Shown: one piece after another, positions 1 to 10,690 of the stretch
How positions within the stretch are numbered: position 1 is the stretch's first letter
Layout: each line of letters starts with the position of its first letter
Assembly (NCBI RefSeq): GCF_030272615.1
Contig: NC_081407.1
Span: forward strand, 141,798,897-141,862,896
From: Cryptomeria japonica
Taxonomy: Eukaryota > Streptophyta > Pinopsida > Cupressales > Cupressaceae
Length of the DNA stretch: 64,000 nt
Direction of reading: 5' to 3'
Made by a program: the position numbers and the translations under genes
The notes under the pieces: model-generated
The model's database searches: none
What the model saw: the letters and a program-made list of their open reading frames with translations, nothing else
Told to the model about the DNA's origin: nothing

Positions 1-2848
1 CAGTTTGAGGATCTTGGAGACATATGGACAGAATTGAGAGGGTATGAATTATTTATATATGGGTACAACAGAAGAGTTTCCCCTCAACCTATCAACAATT
101 TATGGTGATTGAACTTAGGAAGGTTAGCTATGGCTAATGTATTCGTGAATGCGGAGCTCATGAAGGCATTGGCAAACAATTATGATCCTAAAACCAGGAC
201 CATATATAACTACATGGGTGAGCCAATTCTTGCAATCAGAAAGGAGGTTATTGACACCGTGTTCGAGTTGGATTGGGGATTTGAAGAATTGATTGACCTC
301 AAGAAGTTAACAAGTGAATATTTTAACCTAGAGCACATTTACAAAACGTGGAGACTCCCTATACATAGACCTAGGAATGCAGGGTCCTTAGTGCCACTAG
401 GTCAGGATGACAAAGCTCCCTATGATGTCAACTCTTTCCATCCATATTTCAAGTATACCTATTACTGTGTTGCCCAAGTGCTAGGGATAAAAGCCCATCC
501 TTTGATGGATATTGCAGCCATGGTCATTTGTGCCGATTTGCAATCTAAGGACCCCCGCTTCTTTGATTTTTCTACTTATTTGGTTGAGGTTTTGAATCAT
601 GGGTTAGAAAAGTTAAAGGGGGATGTCATCAATGTTCATTTCAAGCATTATTCCTTACTTATGTATATGCTATTGTATGTGGGCCAAGATGAAGGGTTAT
701 GGCCAGAAGAGTTATGTGTCAGGACATATGACAATGTTGGGATGAGAAAACCAGTGCAACTATGGGTTTCTTCATGGGACCAGAGGTATGTGAATAATCA
801 ATATTGGCATTTTGAGGAGTTCTTTGTCAAGCTATTATATAGACTGTTGGGATGCCCGTGCGATCATGCCCTTGCACCAGAGGTTCAAAGATTCCTAAGA
901 CCAAAAGATTTCACTAAAGATCCCTCAATTGAACACAATTGGGGAGATTGGTATTATTTTTCAGACTGCACACAAGTCAAGGTATGCGGGTTCGAAGGGA
1001 GACCATACTTACTACCACTTACAGTCCCTAACAGAGTGGCTTGTCTAGAAATTGTGAGGCAGCTGTCAATAGTGAGTACAAAACATCTGACAAGCCATGG
1101 GAAACAATCAATTGTACCTGGGTTGTTAGTATTTTCAGATTTTATTATGAAAAGTTCAAAGAGTTATGGCCTGCTGCAGACAAAATTGGATTAGTATGGC
1201 ATGGCTATGGGGGACCCAAGGCCCAATTTCGATCCTGAAGGATACATAAGGATAGCTCGGTCATCACAAAAGCTGAAGGCTAGAGAGCATAAATCTTACC
1301 TACCGGATGACCTCATTAGGAACATTGGCAGAGAAGAGGCTAGAGTGAAGCGAATAAAGTTTGAGAAGGCAATGCAGGTTTATAAATGGAAGCTTTTTAG
1401 AAGGAAAATGGATGAGAACGTGCTACAAAATATTAAAGACCCCTTGGACTTGGCCAACAAACTTATGGAGCATGAATTGGAAATACTTGAGGGAGTCCCG
1501 CCTCATGTTTTTAGGGATTACATTGATACTATTAGGAATACAGAGCCTTTCGCTCATATATCTCCTACTTCCACATCTAGCATCATTCCATTCACTCCTC
1601 AAGAGGATTACCCCACTGGTTATGCAGAGGATACACCGAGACTTGGCAACAGGACAACTGAATATATGAGAAGTGGCTGACATCAGATTCCTGAAGCATG
1701 AGGATTTCATTGTTGATAGTGACTTCATTGCTTCCAAGGAGTTCACCACATTCCTCTATCAACATAAAGGATCTCAAATTAGGAATAACATGATAAATAG
1801 TGAAGAAGAGCGGCAACTTCAAAAGTTACAAGAGGAGATGGATCTTGTGATGAGAGAAATGACACTTGAGAAGGGAAGACAGTTGCTTAAGGAAGCTGGT
1901 GTGCTATTATACTCTGGATGGGACATGAACTCTGCCTTGTTGTTTGATAGATTCCTCAAGAAACAGGACCCAAGTAAGCAAATGATGCTAAAAGAGATTG
2001 ATAAACTCTTTAGAGGATCAGGATATGATCCAGATCAGAAGGCTCTTCTATAGTGGGCTATCTATCCCAAATATAAAAGACCTATATTGGTTGATACAGA
2101 AGAAGCTTTGGGACATTTGATGGTGCAGCAAGTTGGAAAGACTGACCCAAGAACAATTGCCAAACTAAATTTGGATGTCGCTAAACTGAACCAAGATCAG
2201 ATAGAGTTACTGCTCCGAGAAAATTCTACATACAAAAGCCTATATTGGAAAACCGATGAAGAAAAACAGAGGCTGCAAGCAAGATTACTTCAGATTGATA
2301 CAGGTACTAATCAAATAGGGATGACGTACGGTGTTGACAGAGATGCCATGGATGCCTTGATGGACGCTATGTATTGGAGGAACAGGACCGAAAAGACATC
2401 TCAGCAAGTAGCAAAGGTACAACATAAGATGGATAAGTTGATTCTGGAGATCATTGAACATAGGTTCAGAAGTATGATGTAAGTTGCAGAAATCTATTGG
2501 AAAACATACACTGGAATAGTCAGAGCTTTGAAAGAGCATGAAAGGCTCAGGTCTCGGTTGGAAGACATGATGAATGACAATAGTCTAATTAATCCAGGTG
2601 AGAAAATTGAAGTGGAGGCTTACTTGAAGTCCCATGATGAATTGGCAAATCAATTAAGGAAAGAGCTTCAGAGGCTGGACGATGGGAATACCCCTAGGGT
2701 GCCCTCTTTTTACAGTAATGGTGAGTTAGTATCGTTCGAACAGTGGAAACAAGAGTTCATTGATGAGAAGAATCCAGCAGTAGCAGAGTTGGATTGGGAC
2801 AAAGAATTGTCACTTTGTGTTAACCATATTCTATCCAATCATTTCTAG
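1..2848 (+). pseudogene. Decayed ~945-codon ORF of unrecognised family, probably a retroelement accessory protein
   Basis: I do not recognise this protein. It is open from base 1, so its start lies outside the window. One frame runs to about 1680, with stops at 106-108 and 1192-1194. After a +1 shift near 1675 a second frame runs to 2848, with stops at 2051-2053 and 2480-2482. Each stop is followed at once by in-frame protein-like sequence, so this is one gene with point lesions. The first ~350 codons look globular and are rich in Trp, Tyr and Phe (for example 'NVHFKHYSLLMYMLLY'). From about codon 400 the protein is charged and helical, like a coiled coil (for example 'EEERQLQKLQEEMDLVMREM'). 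The 'NYMGEPILAIRKEVI' stretch resembles the start of accessory ORFs found in some plant LTR elements (putative plant transposon protein domain); this is inference. An LTR-like repeat begins 75 bases after the stop. Confidence 0.6.
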
Positions 2849-2924
2849 ATAGAAAGTGACATGAGGACACTAAACAATGACATTCTAATGTATAAAATGA
2901 TAAGTACATTCAACACATAGGAAT

Positions 2925-3270
2925 GTTAAACTTGTTTATCTTCGAATTTGTTAACAAAAGTGCTAATTAATAGTTATGTGCTAAAAAGCCATGATGCTTG
3001 GTGACAATTTATACCCTCATATAAATGAGGGAACTTTTGTAACAATAAGGATCATTAGAGAAGAAGTAGAATATAGCCTCAGGCTTACTATTGTACCATT
3101 TTGCGAACATACATAATAATCAGTCATCTTTCCTTTGTGTATATGTTGTGGATTACTGCATCTTTTTGTAGGTAGTTGCTTGTGATATTATCTAAAGGAG
3201 ATAAGGTTACTTGTGTTCTTCCAGTAAAACTCTATGTTTCATATTGTGGATTTGAATAAAAGATTTACTT
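2925..3270 (+). repeat. LTR-like repeat, copy A
   Basis: About 340 bases that recur on the same strand at 5415-5770 at clearly recognisable identity. Shared landmarks include a TATA-like 'ctcatataaa', 'tatagcctcaggctta', 'tatctaaaggagataaggtta' and 'gtgttcttcca'. A TATA-like box followed by sequence ending near a splice-like 'ttcttcca' suits an LTR, but clean TG/CA ends and target duplications were not found. It follows the decayed ORF at 1-2848 and may be the 3' LTR of that element. Confidence 0.6.
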
Positions 3271-3386
3271 GTGAATATAGTTTTGTATATAGTGTGCCTC
3301 CATATTATCTCAACCATGGTGCGCCTGCATATGTATATAGTTTTGTTTATAGGTGGAAAGCCTGAGGTTCAATGTCGAACTTGGTT

Positions 3387-3398
3387 GCTCTGATACCA
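3387..3398 (-). other. Isolated primer-binding-site motif (tRNA-iMet) beside a possible LTR edge
   Basis: The reverse complement reads tggtatcagagc, the standard plant initiator tRNA-Met primer-binding site. Two bases further right, at 3401, the sequence begins 'tgtaatattcc', a possible LTR terminus in minus orientation. No matching internal domain lies to the left and the other edge was not found, so this is probably a truncated minus-strand element. Confidence 0.4.
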
Positions 3399-3401
3399 TA
3401 T

Positions 3402-4685
3402 GTAATATTCCATTAATTCTATACAAAGAAAATAAATTGTGATCTATATTAAGATAAAAAATTGAGCATTTCAAAATAAAACATAACTACTTCAGTTGAA
3501 GGAGAAAACTAACTAAATGTTCTTCAACATAATAAGAATCTAACTAATTTATCTAAAAGGAAGGTAATCTTTTAACGATAAAAAAAATTGAACAAATATT
3601 ATTAAGCTAATCAATATGAGAAAGGAATTCAAATGGCCAGTTTCATCACTTAGATAAAACATCACCATCTTGGCCAAGGTTTTAACATTGCAAGCACCAA
3701 TGCATTGTTAGTGTTCACCTCCCTTGCTCAACTTGTACATCCAATTCTTGAGCTCAACAAACTCACTAGTTACCAACCATCTAAACAAGCCATCTGCTTA
3801 ATGTGTACTAACATAAATGGTTATTAACAACCATCATATGATAAATAGCATACACTTCAGCCAACTAACTCACTGGTTTACTAACCAACTATCTAGCAAA
3901 CTGCTTAATGTCTACTAAAAATAAGGGTCATAAATGACCATCATAAGATAATTAACATACACTTGAGTCAGTTGATTCATTGGTTACAGAACTTCTAGGT
4001 TTAGCTGATCCAATTCATTACATAATAGTCTCATGTCTACTGACATTAACGGTTTACAAGGACCTTCATGGGATTGTGACATAACCTAACAAGCCAACTG
4101 CTACAAATCCCCTATCTCTAACAAGCTTCAACTGTCATCATGGAATTAAACCTAATACAATATTGGTTCCCTTATTTAGCTAAATTAACACATATGCTTA
4201 TAACCGATGTGCATTGATTCTAAGAGTGGAAAATAAATAAACATAGAATAGCTACAAATTATAGCAAGGTATTGTGACTATAAGATAGAAACCATCCTAG
4301 GAGCCTCCAATATATCAAAAGTTGAGAAAGTAGCAAGATTACTGTACAAAGACAGTGATCACTATAAAGTTGCAGTCAAGTTCAAAGCATTGATTTGTGG
4401 GAACAAAGGGTTTCATATGGGGATAGAGCAATCTCATGAAATATCATGACAGTCATAATCATAATCTAAACAGCAGTCAAATCTTCAAGATAGATTGGTG
4501 ATAGTGCAGTCATTCTGTTGAGCATCAAATCTAAATTAAGTAAAATATCTTGATTTGAGAAATTAAATCATAGAAGCCATCTCTCTTTGGAAGAAATCAT
4601 CATTTTCATTGATACCGTAATAACCCATAACTTATCGAACAAGTCTAAAAGCATTCTATCGAAGTATCTAAGATTCAAACAGTAT
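3402..4685. other. No gene recognised (possible truncated LTR)
   Basis: AT-rich DNA with no convincing coding frame. It contains an imperfect internal repetition: 'ctgcttaatgt' and 'ctactaa' blocks with 'catcata(t/a)gataa' recur at about 3790-3850 and 3900-3955. It may be the body of the LTR whose edge is at 3401. Confidence 0.35.
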
Positions 4686-5400
4686 CGATGAGACCCAACG
4701 ATGTCTCATCGATATAAAAGGGGCATTGAAGAAAGCAAACGTCGATCAACTTCATAAAGGACTCATCAAAGACAGTAACTCCATTGATAAAAGATATCGA
4801 GGAAAGTGGACATGGTTCTCATCGACAAGAAAAGGTCTTCAAGGATATAACACTATTGGTGCAAAAAGACTCACCAAAAGAGATGGTCCCACCAACAAAA
4901 GGTATCGAAGAAAGCAAAGGTGGCCCCCACCGATGAGAAAAGGCTTTCGAAGAAACAATATCATCGATGCAAGATAAAGAAGATTCGCCAAAAGAAGCAT
5001 TCTCATTGAAAAAGTGATATCAATAAAATAGAAGAAAACTACATCGATGAATGATATCGATAAGGATATGAGTTTTGATGGGAGGACAAAAGAAGTCACT
5101 GAAGTCCAAAGTCTCTTCGACATGAAACCCGACGAACAGCAAAAAGATTTCGATGAGAATATGAGTTTCAAGGAGACTAAAAGGAGTGTCTCTGATACAC
5201 ATGGTTTCATCGATACAACTTTATTGGTGGAAGACGACAAAGAGAGGATAAAAGGGGCTTCGGTGAGACAACAAACCCATTCATCTAAGGAGCATAGTGA
5301 TATCGATGGAAAAAGCATTTCGATGGAAAACTAAAGGAAGTCACCGAAGCCCACGGTTTCTTCGACATAAAAAGGGACCGATGGATACCAGATAGGTATC
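4686..5400. repeat. CGAT-rich degenerate tandem array
   Basis: A degenerate tandem array with 'atcgat', 'tcgaagaaa' and 'gacaaaag' motifs. A unit of roughly 105 bases repeats at about 4788-4890 and 4894-4996. A second pattern containing 'gatatgagttt' and 'tcttcgacat' recurs near 5065, 5160 and 5305-5370. Short open frames across it follow from its composition and are not called. The array ends just before LTR-like copy B, a common place for tandem repeats in plant LTR elements. Confidence 0.65.
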
Positions 5401-5414
5401 GGTGAGGAGATGGC

Positions 5415-5770
5415 AATACTCAATTTGTTTATCTTCCAGTTTGTTAAACAAAAAATGTTGGTTACCGGTTATATGCCGAAAAGCCACAGTGCTTGGTAAT
5501 AATGTATACTCTCATATAAAGGGGGGAGCTTATGTAACATGAAAGAGAATTAGAGAAGAAATAGATTATAGCCTCAGGCTTACCATTGTACTATTTTGGC
5601 AAATGTACATAATAGAATCAGTCATTTTCCTTTGCGCTTATGTTATGGATTATTGCATTTCCTACAGGTAGTTGCTTATGATATTATCTAAAGGAGATAA
5701 GGTTATCCGTGTTCTTCCAATGAAATTTTGTGTTTCATATTATAGATTTGGATCAAAAAGATTTACTAGC
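5415..5770 (+). repeat. LTR-like repeat, copy B
   Basis: Direct repeat of 2925-3270, with the same landmarks (TATA-like 'ctcatataaa', 'tatagcctcaggctta', 'tatctaaaggagataaggtta'). The ~2.1 kb between the copies has no coding frame and includes the CGAT array. The pair may be LTRs of a non-coding element or two separate 3' LTRs. Confidence 0.6.
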
Positions 5771-6336
5771 TAATTGTAATTGTTCCTGGTATTTCTTCCT
5801 TGGATGGTCTCTTAAAAGCTAGGGTTAAATTCATTCAAGCGGTTTACAATATAGACATTGAAGTAGAGCTCATAAGAAACAGTAACTAATAGACTCATCG
5901 AGAGGTGGCGGGTTTAAAAATTGTCTCATAAGCTCACACGATAAGTCCTAAAGAAATATAAAGACTTTGTAGCCCAAACAGTGAAGAAAGGCACTGGTCA
6001 TCTATAGAATACAATTCATCAGTTCACATTTCATTTTAAAGCAATAGGAGTAGCTGAGTAGGAAATATAGAGTAGACTATAAATAGTGTATATACATAAA
6101 TTTCAAGCACAGAAATCAAATAATTTCTACAACAACAATCTTGAACTCATCTGCTATATCTCCATCCTGGCAATTTATGCCATTCTGAGATGCATTAGGT
6201 TAGTCTCAGTCACTAGAATACAATTTGCAACATGCATTAGGAGTTGTCCTCCTTACAAATAGTGCAACATTAAAAAGGTATTATCAAAGCTACAACCACA
6301 ATTCAAAGAGGAAGCTTACAAAGATAGGACAAAGCT
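5771..6336. other. No feature recognised
   Basis: AT-rich sequence without a credible reading frame, repeat boundary or RNA gene that I could identify. Confidence 0.4.
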
Positions 6337-6464
6337 AGGTACAGTCATAAGTCATAAGGACAAACACACTTTTTACCGTTCTCTTGGTGATTGTGCCCAA
6401 TTGTCTCTCGTAGAGTGAGACTAGGGACAGTCATAAGTCATAAGGACAAACACACTTTTTACCT
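6337..6464. repeat. Short direct duplication
   Basis: A ~40-base block beginning 'acagtcataagtcataagg' occurs twice, at about 6339-6379 and 6425-6465, 86 bases apart and almost identical. Confidence 0.8.
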
Positions 6465-6598
6465 CCATGTTCGTCCACTTCAAAAACCATATTCTCAGGG
6501 TTGTGTTGATCCATACCATGTGCTCTGGGGTGCTCGAGCTATATAAAATTGATAAACATAAATAAACCGTGATCATGATCTCATCATCACGTGATTTA

Positions 6599-6844
6599 TT
6601 ATGTATATAAATTTTCAAAATGATATAATGAGAAACCTATCAATGGATGATAATCATGTCCACCTTCAATGTGACCATGCAACCTACAATGTTTCTTCGT
6701 TGTTTTGATTAGAAGTATTCTAGTCTTTAACCCCTTACAAATTTTGCATGGACAATAACATTTTCCATCACCTTTTCTTTTCAAGTTAGACCACAATCTA
6801 GCAATTGTCTCCTTATTTTGTTGTTCGTTGATATTATCTGACAT
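6599..6844 (-). pseudogene. CACTA-type transposase-associated domain remnant
   Basis: An 81-residue frame from an ATG at 6844. Residues ~29-68 carry a Cys/His pattern: 'CYCPCKICKGL', then 'KKHCRLHGHIEGGHDYHPLI'. CPC-x2-C followed by a basic H/C-rich segment, 'GHxEGG' and 'YHPL' is typical of the transposase-associated domain at the N-terminus of plant En/Spm (CACTA) transposases. No transposase catalytic region follows, so this is a fragment. It begins just beyond the presumed 3' UTR of the CWC22 pseudogene. Family assignment is from motif memory only. Confidence 0.5.
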
Positions 6845-6959
6845 GGTCTTTCTTCACAGGCAAGAAAATAGAAATTATCATAATTGAACAAACCATCGAA
6901 CAAACCATCTTATTGAATTTAGATTTCTAGTTTACTTATGGTACATCACACAACATGGA

Positions 6960-7235
6960 AAACAAGAAATACTCAATAAATAATAGGATTCATTGATCTA
7001 GTATTATCACAATCTGCACTTGGCCTTCAATATTTTCTCCTCCTAACATTGTTTATCCATTACCTGTCAAGTACAGAACTCTAAAACCCGTGGCTATTAA
7101 AATACATAAGACAACATTGTAGCATCTTATAATCATCTGTTATAAAACCAAAGCACTTGGGAGTGATTCTTTTGTTTGTCACAGTCCAGGAAAACGGTGT
7201 CTACTGGAGCCTTGAATAACTTACTAGAAAGATTT
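6960..7235 (-). other. Probable 3' UTR remnant of the CWC22 pseudogene
   Basis: Non-coding sequence directly downstream of the pseudogene's natural stop, before the CACTA-domain remnant. No poly(A) tract was found, so a retrocopy origin is not proven by a tail. Confidence 0.3.
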
Positions 7236-9242
7236 TTAATTCCTTTTCTTTTTCCTTCTGATTTTTTCACTGTCACTTCCATCCTCCGAGTCAGATGCCC
7301 TCGCCCTTTTCTTTCTTCTTGTTTTTTCATACTCATTGTCATGCTTTGAATTATTTTTCTTTCTTGGTGACTCCTTACTGCTCTCACTGTCAGTTTCACT
7401 CTCAGAATCTGAGTATGATGTATCAGAATCTAACGAACCTGATGAACTAGAAGAATCGTCATTAGAGGTAGATTCATCTAACTCGGGAATAGACTTTTGT
7501 TGCTGCATTACAAGCCTTGGCATATTCTTCAAATACTCACTTAAACTCTCAATGATACCACCAAGACCAATAGAAGTAAATAAATTGATAGCAAACCATG
7601 AATTTTTGGGATTGTCCTTTGGAGAAATTGAATCAAAAGACTCATGTATTGTTGGATCGTTCAACCTTTCATTAAGCAACAATATACCAAGCTACTCTGC
7701 CAGCTCCTGCAAGATAATCTTTATAAAAATATGGGAAGAGGAAGTAGTATCTTCCTCCGTCTTACGTATATAAGCAAGACAATGCCATGGAAGAGCATCT
7801 GTGCCAAGTAAGTGGGCAAAAAACTTTGCAACATTGCACAGTTTATTTGTTTCCAGTCTGTGTATCATAGAATATTGTTGTACAAAACACTTATCAAAAA
7901 ATACCTCATAAATTTTATTGATCATATAGAATCTTTCCCCAAGAAGACCATAATAACGAAGGTATGTTCTCTCTTGACTAGGTTCAAGCTTGATCTTTAG
8001 TAGCTTATGACCAGCTTCCTCAAAATCAACACTTTACATGATTGTCAAATAAATTGTTCATCTTAAATTGACCAAGTTTGTCTCTGTCTCATCCTATATT
8101 CTCAGTGCTTCCTCACCTTCCTCTTCATCATCATCATCATCATCATCATCTGAATCATCACCTGAATCATTCTCCCCTTCCGCTTCATCTGAAGAAGCAT
8201 CTCCAAGGATATCTTTCTTCAGTTTTTCATAGGTTGCCTCATGCTCTAAGAAATCAAGATCTGGCTTGAAAACATCCAAACCAGCTTCTTGATCAAGTTC
8301 ATCTTCTAGGAAAACTTCATGTGTTAACTAATCTGGACGCACAGCTAGATGACCCTCGAACTTAGCTTTGCGAAATGCAAAAAGGCCTTCGATTAAAAAC
8401 TGTACTCATTTGTCAATTTCCCCCTCATGGAGAATACCTCTAAATCTTTCAAAAATCCCATAGAGACCTTTGGGTGAAAGGTCTTGCAACAAAGAACCAC
8501 ATTCTTTCATGATATATACAGCAACCTCTACACTGTCATTTGTGGGGTTCTCTAGTAAAAGGGTGAGAAGTTCCAAGGCAATGATCTCATGTGCAACTTG
8601 TTGATTCACTAAATGAGCTATGAATTTGGCTGCTGCTATCAACATGTGCTTGTCATTGTGTTTGTATGCCCTCTTAAGCTGCAAAATAATTCTTCGCAAA
8701 AGCAGATTGCCAACTTCAAGAAATTTTGTATTTACCACAGCAACCAATGCAGCAAAAACATCTGTAAATCCAGGGGATGCCATTTGGGATTTCATACAAG
8801 ACCTACAAAATAGACCCCTCCCATGGATGAGATTCTCTGCAAACAACTCTGGAATGATGTTCTTGATGTTAGATGCATTTACCTTGTTTACTAACCCATT
8901 GATACTCTTCCGAAGGGCATCCCATGTCATGTGCTGGTATTCCACACTACTCATGTCTTCCACATCCTTCACCATTTGAGCCAGCTTAAATGAGGGAATG
9001 TAAACACCCCCGCTTCTTCCAACACCCTTCTCGGCTCCTCTTATAGCACCTTCGCCATTCCCACTCTGAGATGGAGCAAACACAACACCAGAAGTTTTCA
9101 CTTTCGCTGCCTCTTTGTCCCTCTTGTTTCCAGAAGCCCCTTTACCACTTAATGCGTGCTTATTTCTATACATAAACCCATCAGGAAGCATGAGTTTTTG
9201 CATATAAGCTCGCCCAAATATTTTATAGTTATTTTTCATCAA
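7236..9242 (-). pseudogene. CWC22: CWC22 pre-mRNA splicing factor pseudogene (MIF4G/MA3 protein)
   Basis: Functional CWC22 is a spliceosome-associated protein with MIF4G and MA3 domains that recruits eIF4A3 during exon-junction-complex assembly. Here 669 codons in one frame match it. Order on the minus strand: MIF4G segment about 8990-8410 ('NIKNIIPELFAENLI', 'ASPGFTDVFAALVAVVNTKF'); linker with 'LDVFKPDLDFLE' and an Asp tract encoded by a CAT/ATC run near 8130-8165; MA3 segment 8030-7560 ('KCFVQQYSMIHRLETNKL', 'HLLGTDALPW'); Ser/Asp- and Lys/Arg-rich tail to the natural stop at 7236. Six premature stops lie at 8406-8408, 8328-8330, 8094-8096, 8058-8060, 8034-8036 and 7692-7694, with no frameshift. 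Relative to the family as I recall it, two short in-frame deletions are present, near 8331 and ~8000. No introns are visible, which suits a retrocopy, though plant CWC22 genes may have few introns. The ATG at 9239 is only the first in frame. Confidence 0.88.
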
Positions 9243-9399
9243 GATTCCCTCAGGAGCTGGCAGATCCTGCTTCCATACTTTAATTTTGTTTTCTCAAAGG
9301 ACAATCCTAAAATTCCATGCATTGGCAAACAACTTTTTACACCTTTGTTGGTTGTGGTGGCATCACAGAGAGTTTACATCAATAAATGAAGAACATGCC

Positions 9400-10050
9400 A
9401 ATGCTTTTAATGCAACAGTAGAAGTCTATCTCTTATTCAATATCTCTAGTGAAACCCCCATAATCTTTCGTTGGAGTGGAATTTGTTATATTCTAGAAAG
9501 GGTCTTGTCCTTTGTTGATGGGATATTCATCTACCTCAAGAAATAATTGTTCTTTTCTCTAACAAGAAGTGGAACTAAATGAAGATCTAGCACCATGAAA
9601 TGAATCCTCAAAAGGATTACTATAGTTAGTTTTGGTAGATAATGATATGGGTAAAATACTAATGTGGCTTTAGGAAAAATTATGTACTAGCTTAGCATAC
9701 TCTAACAACTTTGGCGCGACATGCTACATCCAATTAAGTCTCCATCGGTATCTCTATTGTGTTTATGGATTGGGATTCAATATACTCTTTTTATACATAG
9801 ATTTTACTTTCAACTGAGGAGGTTTGTATGTACTTACTTGCCTTTCGATTGTATCCCTATTTCAAGAATTTCTTCTATCAACAAATCATTTGTTGTAAGT
9901 TGTACAAGTGGAAGCTTGAACATGCCTTCCATGCTAGCCTTGTTGATACGTTCAACACCATCTTGTGCTACAAAATTGTAGAACTCCACTATTTCATTGA
10001 AGAGTGAGTAGTAGGGACAATCTAGGACACTTACAGAGGTTTTGCAAGAG
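9400..10050 (-). pseudogene. Unidentified coding-like minus-strand segment
   Basis: From about 10045 leftward the minus strand reads as protein-like sequence for ~85 codons without a stop, with 'YYSLFNEIVEFYNFVAQDG' and 'FKLPLVQLTTNDLLIEEILE'. After a stop near 9830 protein-like sequence resumes around 9720-9430 (for example 'NYSNPFEDSFHGARSS') with several stops. I do not recognise the family. It lies upstream of and on the same strand as the CWC22 pseudogene. The composition suggests a second decayed gene or host sequence captured with it. Confidence 0.35.
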
Positions 10051-10690
10051 AGATAAATAGACCTAAATATTATGGCTTAATAATGATCAATAGGTAAACA
10101 AATAAGAAACTCTCAATATCAAACAATTGTCTTTACTAGAAATGGATAGATCTGCTAATAATGGCTTTATGACTGTATGTCAACTTTAGACTCAATCCAA
10201 GAAGAGCTAGAACTAATATGCGATATCTAGATTTATGATCTCTATAATATAACAATCCCATAATTATGTTTCCACACATCTATACCACAACACAAACATC
10301 ATGCTAGTGTTCAGCCATAGCAATTGATATCCTAATTATAGAATGTGAAATATGCACATAACTATGAATAAAGATTAAGAAAAACAAAGAAAGATGCTTA
10401 TTGCAAACATAAATGACTAATGGACAAGAATTGAATTCATTGTAGATAGTTTTGAATATCAAATTCACTTATTTGTGTGCATTTAGTAACTCATGTACTT
10501 GTGGCCAACCATTTATCTCTTTCATAAATTAAACACTTATTAATAACATTAAATGGCTGAGTAATTATGTTTTAGTTGAAATTGAAAATAAAATATTTTA
10601 TTTTAGGACAGCTCACACTATTCCCTATCATATTTTAGACTCTCGGTTTTGTTAGTAGTGGTTTGATGTCTTTGGAGCTGATCATCGCAT
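10051..10690. other. No feature recognised
   Basis: AT-rich intergenic DNA. No coding frame or structured repeat was found. Confidence 0.4.

Noticed and set aside
7336-7773. Plus-strand 145-codon ORF
   Set aside because: Antisense shadow of the acidic/Ser-rich tail of the CWC22 pseudogene.
8613-8979. Plus-strand ORFs of 66 and 119 codons
   Set aside because: Antisense to the MIF4G part of the CWC22 pseudogene.
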